A DNA stretch of 64,000 nt. It comes from Reticulitermes speratus (taxonomy: Eukaryota > Arthropoda > Insecta > Blattodea > Rhinotermitidae). Each line of letters opens with the position of its first letter. The stretch's first letter is position 1. The notes below the pieces were generated by a model. The model ran no database searches and was not told where the DNA came from. It saw nothing but the letters and a program-made list of their open reading frames with translations. Location: assembly GCA_021186555.1 (NCBI GenBank), contig JAJKFL010000013.1, forward strand, positions 34,748,743 through 34,812,742, written 5' to 3'. The translations under genes and the position numbers were made by a program. Shown piece after piece: positions 25,931-37,300 of the stretch.

Positions 25931-26129
25931 TTTAGAGTTTATTAAACGTTACTATCTGTAGCTTAGGGTGATTAGTAAGCAGTGAACTGGAAAGACTGTT
26001 GAAAGAGGCGGTTTTCCTAATATGATCTCTAGAAAGATTGGGAAATACCACAATAACCCTCAGGCTAGCCAGTCTCCAATCCGAGATTTGAACCGAGGAC
26101 GTCACGGATAATAATCATTAATGCTGTCC

Positions 26130-27680
26130 CACTCTATACCGATATTCGGGGTTGAACCCTATACAGGCCTGTGGTTAATAATGTACCATAAGGTTTACTA
26201 CTCTTAAAACTATACATTTTTGCCACACTGTTTTTATGTGTTGCATACCGACTACTATTTGCATGTACTTACAACAGTAAGTGATTGGTCTCTGTAATGG
26301 AGACCGCATTTGTTCTCCTTGAGGTAGGACTGAATGTTTATATATTATTTACGTCTTCTTCTTCTTCTCATCAGACCTTGGCCTCATGATTATATACATC
26401 AATTGCAGTCTGTTTCTGTATTGACTGTCATAACATTACAATTGAATTGATTATAATCCCCCCAGTGACATTTTCCTCCTATCTCTGTTACCATTGATGT
26501 TCTTTGAGATGCTAGTACGCCGTGTTTATTGATACGAGGGAAGAAATGTGCCTTTTTTTTTCAGTCTTGTTTTTAAATGTCGTTATTTGATGTTCAGTGA
26601 CCTTTATAGTCACGTGAAGGTTGTCATTGCACTGAGTTTTTCGAATTACAGACAGCAGACTGTAAAATTGAGAAGAGCAGAGTTATGCTAATCGCATCGC
26701 GTTCTTCAACTGCTCCAATATTCTTGGGCCATTTTATACGTAAATTCTCGCTTCCACGCCTCTAAAGAGAAATTCCTTTTGTAGCACACGACATAGACCC
26801 TTTTCCCTTCCTTCCGACTATTCCCGTTTTCATCCATCCGGAAATTTTATAATGAAAATTGCGTCGCCATGGAATTTTGGCTTAATTGTGCATGTTTTGA
26901 TGAATAATTAGAAGGTGTCACGCGTGAACCAGCCCTCGGAACTGCTGATTTCTTAGTACGTTTTGTTTATGGCGGATGTGGGTTGAGGGGGGGGGGGACG
27001 GTTGTAGTGTCATTTATTGAGAAGAAAAGAAGTTTTAAGCGTCAGTAAACATACCCCTTTCCGAGCTCTGTAGTTAAGAAATAGTGTTATTGTGAAAAAC
27101 TTTTCATTTCAGTTGTAAATTTTTAACTGTCTGATTTTATGTTCGAACAGTTCCCTTTACATAGGGGTGCCCAAAACACTTAAATGAATTAAGCTCATAT
27201 TCAGAGTTGCCCTTCGACGATTATGCAGCCCACTTATTTAACTGGATACGAAACTTCCCAATTTTAATGACAATGGATTTCCATAATCAGAATTACTAAA
27301 TTCTGTCGCAGAAGCGTATAATATTCTTAGTTTATTTATGTAACGTACATTAAAATATTGAGCTGCCATCTTAACTTGTACTTGTCTTTTGTCTTTTACT
27401 GTTTTTAAGTTAAAGTTGCTATGTATTGCAGTCTGTTAAGTTGTGACTCTGTAGTCTGGTAATATGTGTTCCGAAGAACATGCTGCCCCCGACTTCGGGC
27501 TACAGTAAAAGTTCTTTTCACTCTAAAGATCGAGACATTTTTTCCTAAACGTCGATACCCATCCACCATACCATTGGGACCGCACACCCTAAAAACCATA
27601 ATCTTAATATTCGTCACCATGGAACCTAAAATATACAAAAACAAATTCCTTCTCCGTTTTATCCCAACTACAAGTTTATA
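26130..27680. other. Non-coding stretch before the tandem repeat
   Basis: AT-rich; G11 at 26987-26997. I searched here for the missing first Dok-7 exon and found no candidate with a GT donor leaving one codon base. Confidence 0.45.
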
Positions 27681-27681
27681 A

Positions 27682-27925
27682 TAACTCTGAAATGTGTTTT
27701 CCACCAGTCAAAATTACTTCCAAGTAAAAGTAAAACCAAACCCTTATGCATTTCGTCGTAACTGAATGATTATAATGAAACTGAAATGTGTTTTACAGCA
27801 GTCGAATTACTTTCAAGTAAAACTAAAAGCAAACCCTTACGCATTTCATCCTAATTGCATTCTTATAGTGAAACTGAAATGTGTTTTCCAGCAATATAAT
27901 TACTTCCCAAATAAAACTGGTTGCT
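27682..27925 (+). repeat. Tandem repeat, about 90-bp unit, 2.6 copies
   Basis: The phrase CTGAAATGTGTTTT recurs at three places, each followed by CAAGTAAAA- and ACCCTTA(T/C)GCATTTC-type sequence in the first two units. It lies 360 bp upstream of the first visible Dok-7 exon. Confidence 0.8.
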
Positions 27926-27934
27926 TTGTAGGTT

Positions 27935-28180
27935 ATTTTAACGACACTGTACCGCCGTACAGATGATTTGTCGTCGAATGAAATGGCAGATATAACGTAG
28001 ATACATTGGCCACTGTAAATAAGGAAGCCGTCGTCGCCTGTTTCAAGGTACTATCCTAGCATTTCTTTGCAATTACGGAGCAAAGCCACAAATTAACTCA
28101 GAAATACCCGGCACCGAGACAGAAATTCGAATCAAGTTAACTCCCGAATGGAAGTTGGGCCGCTAAATCTACCTGCTCTA
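27935..28180. mobile_element. SINE-like block, family E
   Basis: GGTTATTTTAACGACACTGT start and worn body as in 22110; right end with GAAATTCGAATCAAGTTAAC-like inverted box B. Confidence 0.5.
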
Positions 28181-28284
28181 TATTTTATGCTGAAACAGTC
28201 TGTTTACGTAACCAGAGATATGATACGAATAACGCTATGCTAGACGGATGGTTATTTATGTTTAACGACGTGTTTTTGTTTCAG

Positions 28285-28386
28285 ATTGCCTACATCTGCA
28301 GCTGTACAGGGACAGCAAAGACCGCTACAAACAGGGCCAGACCAAAGCGTCCCTGTCCCTTCAGCATTTCCTGGGAGTGGAGTCCG
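28285..28386 (+). CDS. Dok-7-like exon 1 of those visible: PH domain, middle strands
   Basis: The acceptor is TTTGTTTCAG and the donor G|GTGAGTGG. The exon starts with two bases finishing a codon (xAT, probably Asp) and ends one base into a Gly codon. It reads [20 protein letters not shown], then [13 protein letters not shown], matching the PH-domain segment after the first strands in Dok-7. It has no start codon, so at least one upstream exon must exist. Confidence is high because the frame continues cleanly into the next exon. Confidence 0.85.
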
Positions 28387-31300
28387 GTGAGTGGGTGGGA
28401 CTGTGGGGTGGGGGGGGGGTTAGCTAAGAGTAGGAAAAATATAATGATTAAATGTTTAATGTAAACGACAGTGAATGGTCACTGAAAAGGGCACATATAC
28501 TCTCATAAAAAACTAAACCAAATATAACTTATATAATCCTTTCCGATTTATGTACAACATATCTCGATTAGACGAATCAGACTTACAATATTTCACCAAC
28601 AAATACACAGTCTTTGTATTTACACAGTTATGTTACATTAAAACATTAAACGGGCTAGACTTCTTTGGAGTTTGGGATATTCAGCCAGAAAAACGTGGCC
28701 TGCCATCGGTCAACAGTTGAAAGTCAGCTATTCCTGTTTTTAGACAATAGATGTTAGGTCTACACGTTACAATGGAAGATTTCTTTAAACAATATTCCCC
28801 TGCTTGCAGGCTTTACGCTGGACAAGGAATCCAATACAATCGCCATTATCTGCCAGGATGTTACTGTAATTCTTGCATTCGATACCAGAGAGCGACTGAT
28901 CCAGTGGCAGGTGAAGATTTCCACCAACCTAGGAGACGGTAAGTGACGTTATTCTGGTATGTGACTTCGTGTAGAGTGGTACAAATGTATGGGCATTTCG
29001 GAAGAACACATTTTCCTCCATCATAATGTAAACTTTACAAAAGTGTCCGCTTGTGAGTCCCAGCAGCCATATGAAATGTGTCGTTATAATAACTTACGAC
29101 TCCGGGTGCACAGGGAACTAATCACGGATGATATTTCCAACAGATCAGCAGTTTCTGATACAGATAACATCAGCGCCACCCAAGGCAAAGATAGCCAGCG
29201 GTCCCGCCCGACTTCACATACAGGATCAGCGTTTCTGCATCACTACCGGCGTGCCGCCCCGATTGATCGGCTTCTGGGAGATTGGGCAGCTTAGGTGAGT
29301 CTCTGCCACTGCTCCTTGGGGAGCTCTGGCATCCACTGGACAACATATGTCTCTTGAGGCTTCAGAAATGGAAGAAATATGTGAACCGATTGGGAATGAA
29401 ATGTATGGTGTATCGTTCGGCTTTTTTCTCAGAACTTATTCCGGTACAAAAAAACTTTTAAATATTGGATGTCTGGAGAATATCTTAGAATTGTTCTTAT
29501 TATATATAAATATCTTTTATTCAGAAATTAAACCATATTTATTCTGTCACACATTGCATTCTTCAAAACGTTGTTGTGAGTTTAGGTACTGTTCTTTGGA
29601 AACTTTTATGAGTATCATGCCTCTCCTCTTCATATTTCCTTAACTTTCTGTTGTAAAGATTACGAACGTGAATGCAATCTGAACTTCTGATGTGGAAGTA
29701 AAAGGGTGAAGGTTTGGAGGCAGAAAAAGGAAACACCATTGACGCTGGCGCACACAGTGAATTTCCTAATCGGTGACGAAAATAAATGAAATCTTGGATG
29801 CACTGCTGCCAAAAGTATGGTAATGATTGTAATTATTCTGCATTGGCAAAACTCCCTTGCTTTACATTCGCATTGTCACCTATTCCAGGCGCTACGGAGT
29901 GGTGGAGGGACGATTCTGTTTTGAGGGCGGTTCACGCTGCGGGAGGGGCGAAGGTCTCCATGTTTGTGTGACAGACCAAGGAGAGGAAATAACCCAGACC
30001 TTCCAGTTGGCAGCCCAGGGAAAACTAGCTACTCGACGGAGACCGGTGTCCAGGAAAATGTCTGCCATGGACAGCCCTCGCAAACAGATACACTCTAGGC
30101 CTGACACTAGACACTCGGATCTCAGTTGCACAGAGTCCTTCCAGCAGCAGTTGCTGCCCTCTGCCGACATGACTCGCAGTCTGTTCTGTGAGACTGAGAC
30201 TTGCTGCGCATGCTCTGCCACCGAGAGCGCCAACGAAGCGTCGCGACATCCTAGCGCTGAAGATCTTCTGTGTCCTTGTAGGTGAGTTTGTGTTGAGTGA
30301 ACAGTCGTTAGGCGTTTTTTAGGTATTAAGGCTGTAGTTGGACTGTGAGAAGCGTGTTCTCTGTCCCTGCCGAGGTCCTATTAAAAATACTTTTCCTCCG
30401 CACATCTACCAGTAAACGCGATAAAAACTTGAGAATCGATGAACAGATTTCATGAAATTTTATACGACGGAGTTTAAAAGTTTTTGGTCCATTCCAGTTT
30501 CAGTTAAAATCGGACAAAAGATGATACACTTTATGTGAAGACGTATACGCATATGTGCTCCCATTCAGCTTCTAACTCTCTAAACATTTTTCAAAGCGGA
30601 AAATCTATGTAACGAAAGCCGCAGAGCAAAATGAAAGTCGTAGTTTATGACTAGTATATTTTTATGTGACGGAATGTACTAGAGTATGCTGTTCATTACT
30701 GTGATTGCATGAAGCCAGCTATTTAAAAATTCGATTTCCAAGTGACTGGGATGTGAAGCTGACCGCTCATCCCAGTCTAGTGCCCAGGCAGGAATGAGTG
30801 ACGCTATACCTTCACCCTGTCCGCATTACAACCAGCGTACACTGTTTATAATGAGAATCACATGAAATATGGTGTGGACAAACTTCAGAAATTTTAATGC
30901 TGAAGCAGATGAAACATACAGTTACCACAGTGCTCTAAAGGTTTAACATTACGTGACAAAACAAGATCATTTAATAATGTGATACAGCTGTATCTCTCCA
31001 TTTGTATTATTATTATTGGTGATGAATGTTTAAGTTTAAAATTCAGCCAATTCTGTAGCTGCATGTTGCACATGGCAATTAAGCAGTCTCACTCAGTAAA
31101 CTGGATGACCAAGGACACGGGTTTCAGTTCTACCTGTCAGAGGCAAGAGATTATTTTCTTAATCAAATCTTCCAGACTGTCTCTGGGGACCAACCAGCCT
31201 CTCATTCAGTGGGTACTAGGGACTCTTTTCCCAGGGTGTGACACTGACCACTTACCCCCATTTGGTGTTGAGGTTAATAATGAGCAGGCTGTATATCTGC

Positions 31301-34300
31301 TGCTTAACAAAGCATAGCATCGTTTTCTACTGTAATTAATGATAGAGGTTCGGGAAAACACAAAACAGCCAGTAATCCAGCCCATATTTGAACCGGGTGT
31401 TTCCCAAATACAAGTCTAGGACATTACAGTTACATATGCGTAAATGAGTCCTTCATGAATTATTGTTCCAGGACTGCTGTGTATGTGCCGGCGTGTGTAT
31501 GTATGTATATGCGTGCCTGTGTACGTAATAAACCCAGTCTTTCTAATATAAACATATCGGAACAAACAAACTCCAAGGTGGAGCTAATACGAACCTTTAT
31601 TTCTGTTTTATGCTGTAGAGCAACACGTGATTTATTGCTGTTCATTCAATAATACAACAGAATTGTTACCTGGAAATCTGAATAAATATTGCATTAGTAA
31701 ACCCATTAGTAATTTAGTGGCTGCATGGAGCCACTGTGATGTATGTATACACCATCACAATAAAATGGTAATTAAATCAGTTTGATTGTTCAATCCATTG
31801 TGTTCTAATGTACTATGTTTTTATGGATGAAGCTGAAATTGAAAAAGTATACAAGATTTTAATTAACTAAATGTTCCCATCAGTTAGTAAATGTACTTTA
31901 ATAGCACTGTAAAAACAGGGCTCATCGAGGCAGTAGTTCACCATTCTGGTCTTCAGCCGAATCTGCAGCAGGTCACCACCATGCAGACTTGGACAGCAAC
32001 TATGGCTGTGGTGATACAGCATCTGTCACAGAACTTCCAGATCACTTTCATCATCAGGTATGATTGATGTAATACAGTTACATAATGAAATATATATTCC
32101 TAGAATTTGTCTCATGAACCAAAACTGCTCTTTATATGTTTGTAAATATGCTATCATACTCATTTCTCTTAATAAATTCAATGCATTTCCCATTTTTCTG
32201 ATAACTTTTAACAAATAATGCAATTTATGCTCTTCTTAAATACCAGTGGCATTAGAATAGCTAATGGCAGCATCTTCCTTGCCAGATTTACTGAGAGATA
32301 GATGCTAGACTAGAGCAAGACCAGTTTGGAGGTTGTGTGAGTAATCTGGTAACCTCCCCACCTAAAAAATTTGAGCACTCCTATACTTGTCAGACCTTGA
32401 AAAGATGAAATTAGTATGTGAAATTGTTAACAGGCTTAATGGCCATGAAATAAAAAAAATAAGAATGGTGAGGAGATGAAATGGAAAGAGAAGAGAAATT
32501 CTACCATTCCTCATTGTCCTGTATCATAGTGTGCAAACCCATTTTGTGTTATTATTATAAAGTTTGATGTGTTGCCAAGCAGTGTTAATAGCTTCCTTAT
32601 TTGTGTGCACACCTTTACTTACCTGTTTCTATTTATATTGTGTTTTTGTCTGTCATTGTTTGTTCTACAGGTGTGCCATAAGTCTGGAACCATAGGCAAA
32701 AATGATGAAATTGGCTCATATTCACAGAATGTGTTCAGTGTGACTACCATTATTATTGATTCACAAATGCAGATGGGGTATCCAGTCAGCAGTCACATGG
32801 TAAATGGTGTCAGAGATTACAGTGTTACGTGCATTGATGATGTGCTTTGACAGATGTGTGGTACTCTGAATTTTCTCTTCGTAGACCAACGCCCTCAAGT
32901 AACCCCAGAGGTAAAAATCCAACAGGATGAGATTGACGCTCCTGATCAGACCTCTCCACAGGCCCATGATGTCACGTCAAATGACCAGGGAATTGCTGTT
33001 CTTTTACATATCCTGTGGTTCCACACTTACGGGACATCTGTATATCAAGTCACTGCCCTTAAATATCTTATGCTGTTTTGGTTTCTTTGGTGTAATTCAG
33101 CTGTTCATTTACCTGAAGATACATAATGCAGGAATTGCTCTAAAAAGTAGGCTATGTTTGATGTTCTCACAGCAGTGACTGTAAGGATTGTTGTTGTCTG
33201 GGATGGACATGATGTAGTGGGGTAGAAGTTTACAGAATCTGAGATGAACATTATGCCTCAAATGTATGCAGCTGATATAGGCAACAGGTTTCTATGAAAT
33301 ATGTGCACACTTCTACAAGACCACACAGCATCACTTCCTAGACAGCTGCAATCTTCAAAGACAAGTTACTGTTTGTAGAGTCTATTGATTTGTGTTTTTT
33401 ATAATTTTTTGCATTAATCTTCAAATGCTGTCACCTAACCCACATTAATGTGAATCTTAATCCATGTTACCTTACTTTCACACAAATAAACTCCCTTACT
33501 GTCAGTTCCTTATCATAAAAGGATGAAATTGAATGTCTAATTGCCTTTCCCTTTTTTGTGCTTTTCCTTCCCCCATCTGCCTTTCGTGCCTTTAGAATCA
33601 CAAAAACATAAGTAATCAAACAAAAAAAAAACAAGAATACACAGATATATTTGGTTTTGTGTAGTCGTGTCATCCGGTACATTTTAGGAGAGATTGTTCA
33701 GGGAATTTGCTTTGTTTGGTTAATGTAATTGATTTCTTCTCCTGCATAGTTCTGTAACTAACTAACTCCATGGAGCAGAGTCCTTCTTGAGAAGGTAACA
33801 GGTCCTCAGCTAGTCAAGAAATTCCCCGCATTTTATGGAACCCGAAGGTTCATTACCGCATTCACAAGAGCCCGCCACCTGTCCCTATCCTGAGCCATAT
33901 CAAGCCAGTCCATGTCCCCCCATCCCACTTCTTGAAGATCCATTTTACAGAGTTTTGTAAGTCAGGTTAATATTCTACGCTGTCACTTTCCCTTTCTTAA
34001 TAACTCATATTAATATTATCATTTCAACTATTCCTAGAACTTCCCAGTGGCCCCTTCCCTACCAAAAGTTTGTACATTTTAGTCTTCATGGATGCTACAC
34101 ATCCTCATTTAATCATCCTTGCTTTAATCACCTTGGTGCTATTATTGTCCATGTCGCCCTTTTCACACTACAGAGTCGTGTATTGCAGGACCCTGGCTGG
34201 TCAATGATGGCACCAGATATGGATCGCCGTGCAGTACCTTCAAGCTTAGAGCGCTGTGCTAGCTGTATCAGCAAGCTGGGGGCACCATCCATGTCAAGAT

Positions 34301-37300
34301 CATCCACTGTCACCAATACAAACACTCCTACAGGAGCCCCCTTTAGCCCTGCCTGGACAATGGACAGCATGACAAATGTAACAGCACCCCCAATCCCATG
34401 TCAACACCACTACCATGTGCACCACCCCCAACATCACCATCCACGTGGAAACACCAGTTGTGACCGCATGTCCCTGTCATCACATGGTAGTGGAGGAAGT
34501 AGTGGAAACTCTGAGTATTCTGTCCCACGGTTTGTCACCCCTGCCCCTGCACCACCTGGAGGGGGTGAGTCTTGCTGGTATGATCGTCCCCGTACAATAA
34601 CTGCAACCCCTCCACCCTCATATCCACCCATACCACCCAAGGGTCCAAAAAGTCCACCAATTTTGCAAGCAAATATTCAGCCAAATCCTGCCAATGGACT
34701 GCCACCACACCCTTCATTGGTGAATCTCTCAGAGGGGTGCAGATGTTCCTGCTGTCCGCCCTCAAGGCCTCCAAAGCCGCTGCAACTGTCTGCAGCCAGC
34801 AACACATCTGATTCGCCAAGCAAAAAGAAAATCAAGAAACCTCCAATGCCATTGCCAATACCTGATCCACCTCCGGTTCAGCAGCACCCTGCCTCCTTAT
34901 GTACGTGCCATCACCCACAACATCAGCAGAAGGCAGATGTCAACCCTTATGAGAACTATGATGTTCCCAAGTCTTTGCTTGGGCACTCAAACCCTAGGGT
35001 GAGTTTACTGTTGTAAGAATACCTGTTGTGCGTGAAACAACTTTTAAAAATGAGTGCACTTGTTGACAAATTGTGAGGATATGCAACTGGGTTCATTTCA
35101 CCACTGTAATGTATGATAACAATAATATTTAAAGCAAAATTGCTTACAAAAGAATGCTTATAATATAAAATGGTGATCTTGCTAGAGAACAAGACTGTTT
35201 GACTCAGATGTGACATTGTGTAGTCTGCTAGAAAGGTACCAAGGCAGCAAGTTCCTCTAAAACTTTGGTACTTTTTTACCAGATTACATGGTATCACATC
35301 CCAGGGCTAATATCTTTGTATTTACTGCCATAAGAATTTCAAATTGCACTTACATTTGTTCTTCTGAAAATTATTAAAATAACAACATTGTATATATCAG
35401 ATCAGAATGAAATCTTGTTTCTTAAGTTTAACTAGTGATCACAGTACAACCATTTTGAACACATATACTCAAATGCAATATTCTTAAACCTTATTTTATT
35501 TTAAGAATACTGTCGTATAGAATGTGGTGCTGTAATCTGGTATAGATGTGAAGTATTTTGGAGGAGCCTATAGTCTCCATTTTGTACATGAAAGTTGAAG
35601 GTAATAGATTCTACCAGATTACAAGGCATCATTTCCCAGGAGAAAGTGTTTGCCATAGTTACCACTCTGAGAATGGCACATTGTGCTCTTTTTATTTTAT
35701 TTTTATGCAGCATGTGTCTTTGTTCCACACTTATTCTGGGGCTTACATAGTAATATTGCTAACATAAGGTCATTAATTGTTTTGAACCCCCTGTGAAAGT
35801 TATAACGTAAAACCCTGAAGGTACCTGGAGAACTTATGAAACTGGTTGGCAAACAGGAAAGAAAATATAGTTTGGATTGTCACATACTGCTTATACAGTT
35901 GAATTTGACAGTAAATTTGTAATGAATTATTGAGAGTACAATGGCATGAACAGTATAAAGTAGAATTTACTTCATTCTTTTGTGAGCTACCTCAAATGTA
36001 CTAATGTCTACAGTGTATGCAAGGCAAACCCCAGATATGAAATTTTAGATTCTCATGGCAGTGACTGTGAAGATTGGTGCCTTCTGGAATGTGACACTGT
36101 GTAGTCTGGTAGTATTGTAATATACCCTCAAATTACATGTATATTTTTAAATTACATGTATGTGTATAATTTTGTTGGCTTGAAATAATGTATTTATTAG
36201 TTTATGTAAATTAGGCCTAGATCATCAGCAGCTTTTGTCTTGTTATGAAATTGTTGAAAGAGTCTGATGGAGTAAGTAGTACATTTAGGTATGTAACATT
36301 ATCTGTGTTTGCAGGATCCCAAAGAAGACCCAAAACTAGGTGACCTACACAATAGGATGATGAGTACAACAGATTATTATGACACCCCAAAGAATGTGAA
36401 AGAGTGTCTAGTAACATCAGTAAGTGACCCACAATATGGCAACTATGACACCCCTCCTGCAGCAATGACTGTGCGGAAATCATGTGGCTGTGTCGTGAAA
36501 TATGCCAAGAAATCGGTAGGAGTGGTGCCAGAGCCAGTAACTCCAGCCAAAATAGAGGTGGCTGAGGACTCTAGAGGAGGGGAATGTCCATGCCAGCGGG
36601 TCATGTGTTGGGCAGAAAACTGGATGATGTTGCCTTACTGCAGACGTGGGAATGGCATGGAGAATACAGGTGTTCCAATTCACAAGGTGAAGCTTAGTGG
36701 AGAGGGAAAGATGCCTGTCATGAACCCCAGTGGGGAGATTGCCATCTATGCCACTGTTGACAAGTCCAAGAAGACTAACAGGTGAGAGGCATCTAAAATA
36801 TATAGCAGTCCTCTGTTTAGCAGTTAGTGTACATCTTATGTTTTTATGTGGTTTTGTAAAAACATAAAGTGCATTGAAATTGTAATGGGAAAGTTTTAAA
36901 AACAAACTTTATCAAAAATACTTAACTTCAGTAAGTTGGAACTTTCTTGATAGCTAATTCTATTCCCTTTAATACTAAATTTCATATAATAGTGATATGC
37001 ATGAAGCAGTGCTTTTGTGTAGAGGACTTTCTTTTTAGCAACTGCAGACACTTTAATACTCACTTAAGCACATCATCAACAGCAGCTGCCATCTTATGCT
37101 CCAATTTGTAACCACTGGCTAACATGCGTAACAACAGAAGGGCAAACCTTGGAATTGTGTGTGTGTGTGTATTAGCATGTCATGTGGTATGCCATTAGGT
37201 TAAGAATTCAGATTGCTTACGCACAGACAGTAGATCAGTCATTGAATATCTGACATGTTGTATAAAAGAATCTTGCAGTCATTTGCTATTCATTCACATG

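Larger units (their letters stand above)
32058..34173 (+). other. Intron 5 with transposase relic, foldback repeat and LINE fragment
   Basis: Phase 0 intron. From left to right: an antisense transposase relic (32761-32967), a palindromic foldback repeat (33160-33365) and an antisense LINE 3' fragment (33755-33975). The remainder is CpG-poor unique-looking sequence. Confidence 0.7.

Noticed and set aside
29892-30233. 113-codon minus-strand ORF
   Set aside because: Opposite the PTB exon 4; shadow of a conserved coding strand.
32569-32850. Plus-strand ORF in intron 5 with acceptor-like TTCTACAG
   Set aside because: Adding it would not fit phase with a donor, and the conserved strand there is the antisense transposase scrap.
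36480-36905. 141-codon minus-strand ORF
   Set aside because: Lies opposite exon 7 and runs into intron; the plus strand has splice sites and motif support, so this is a shadow frame.
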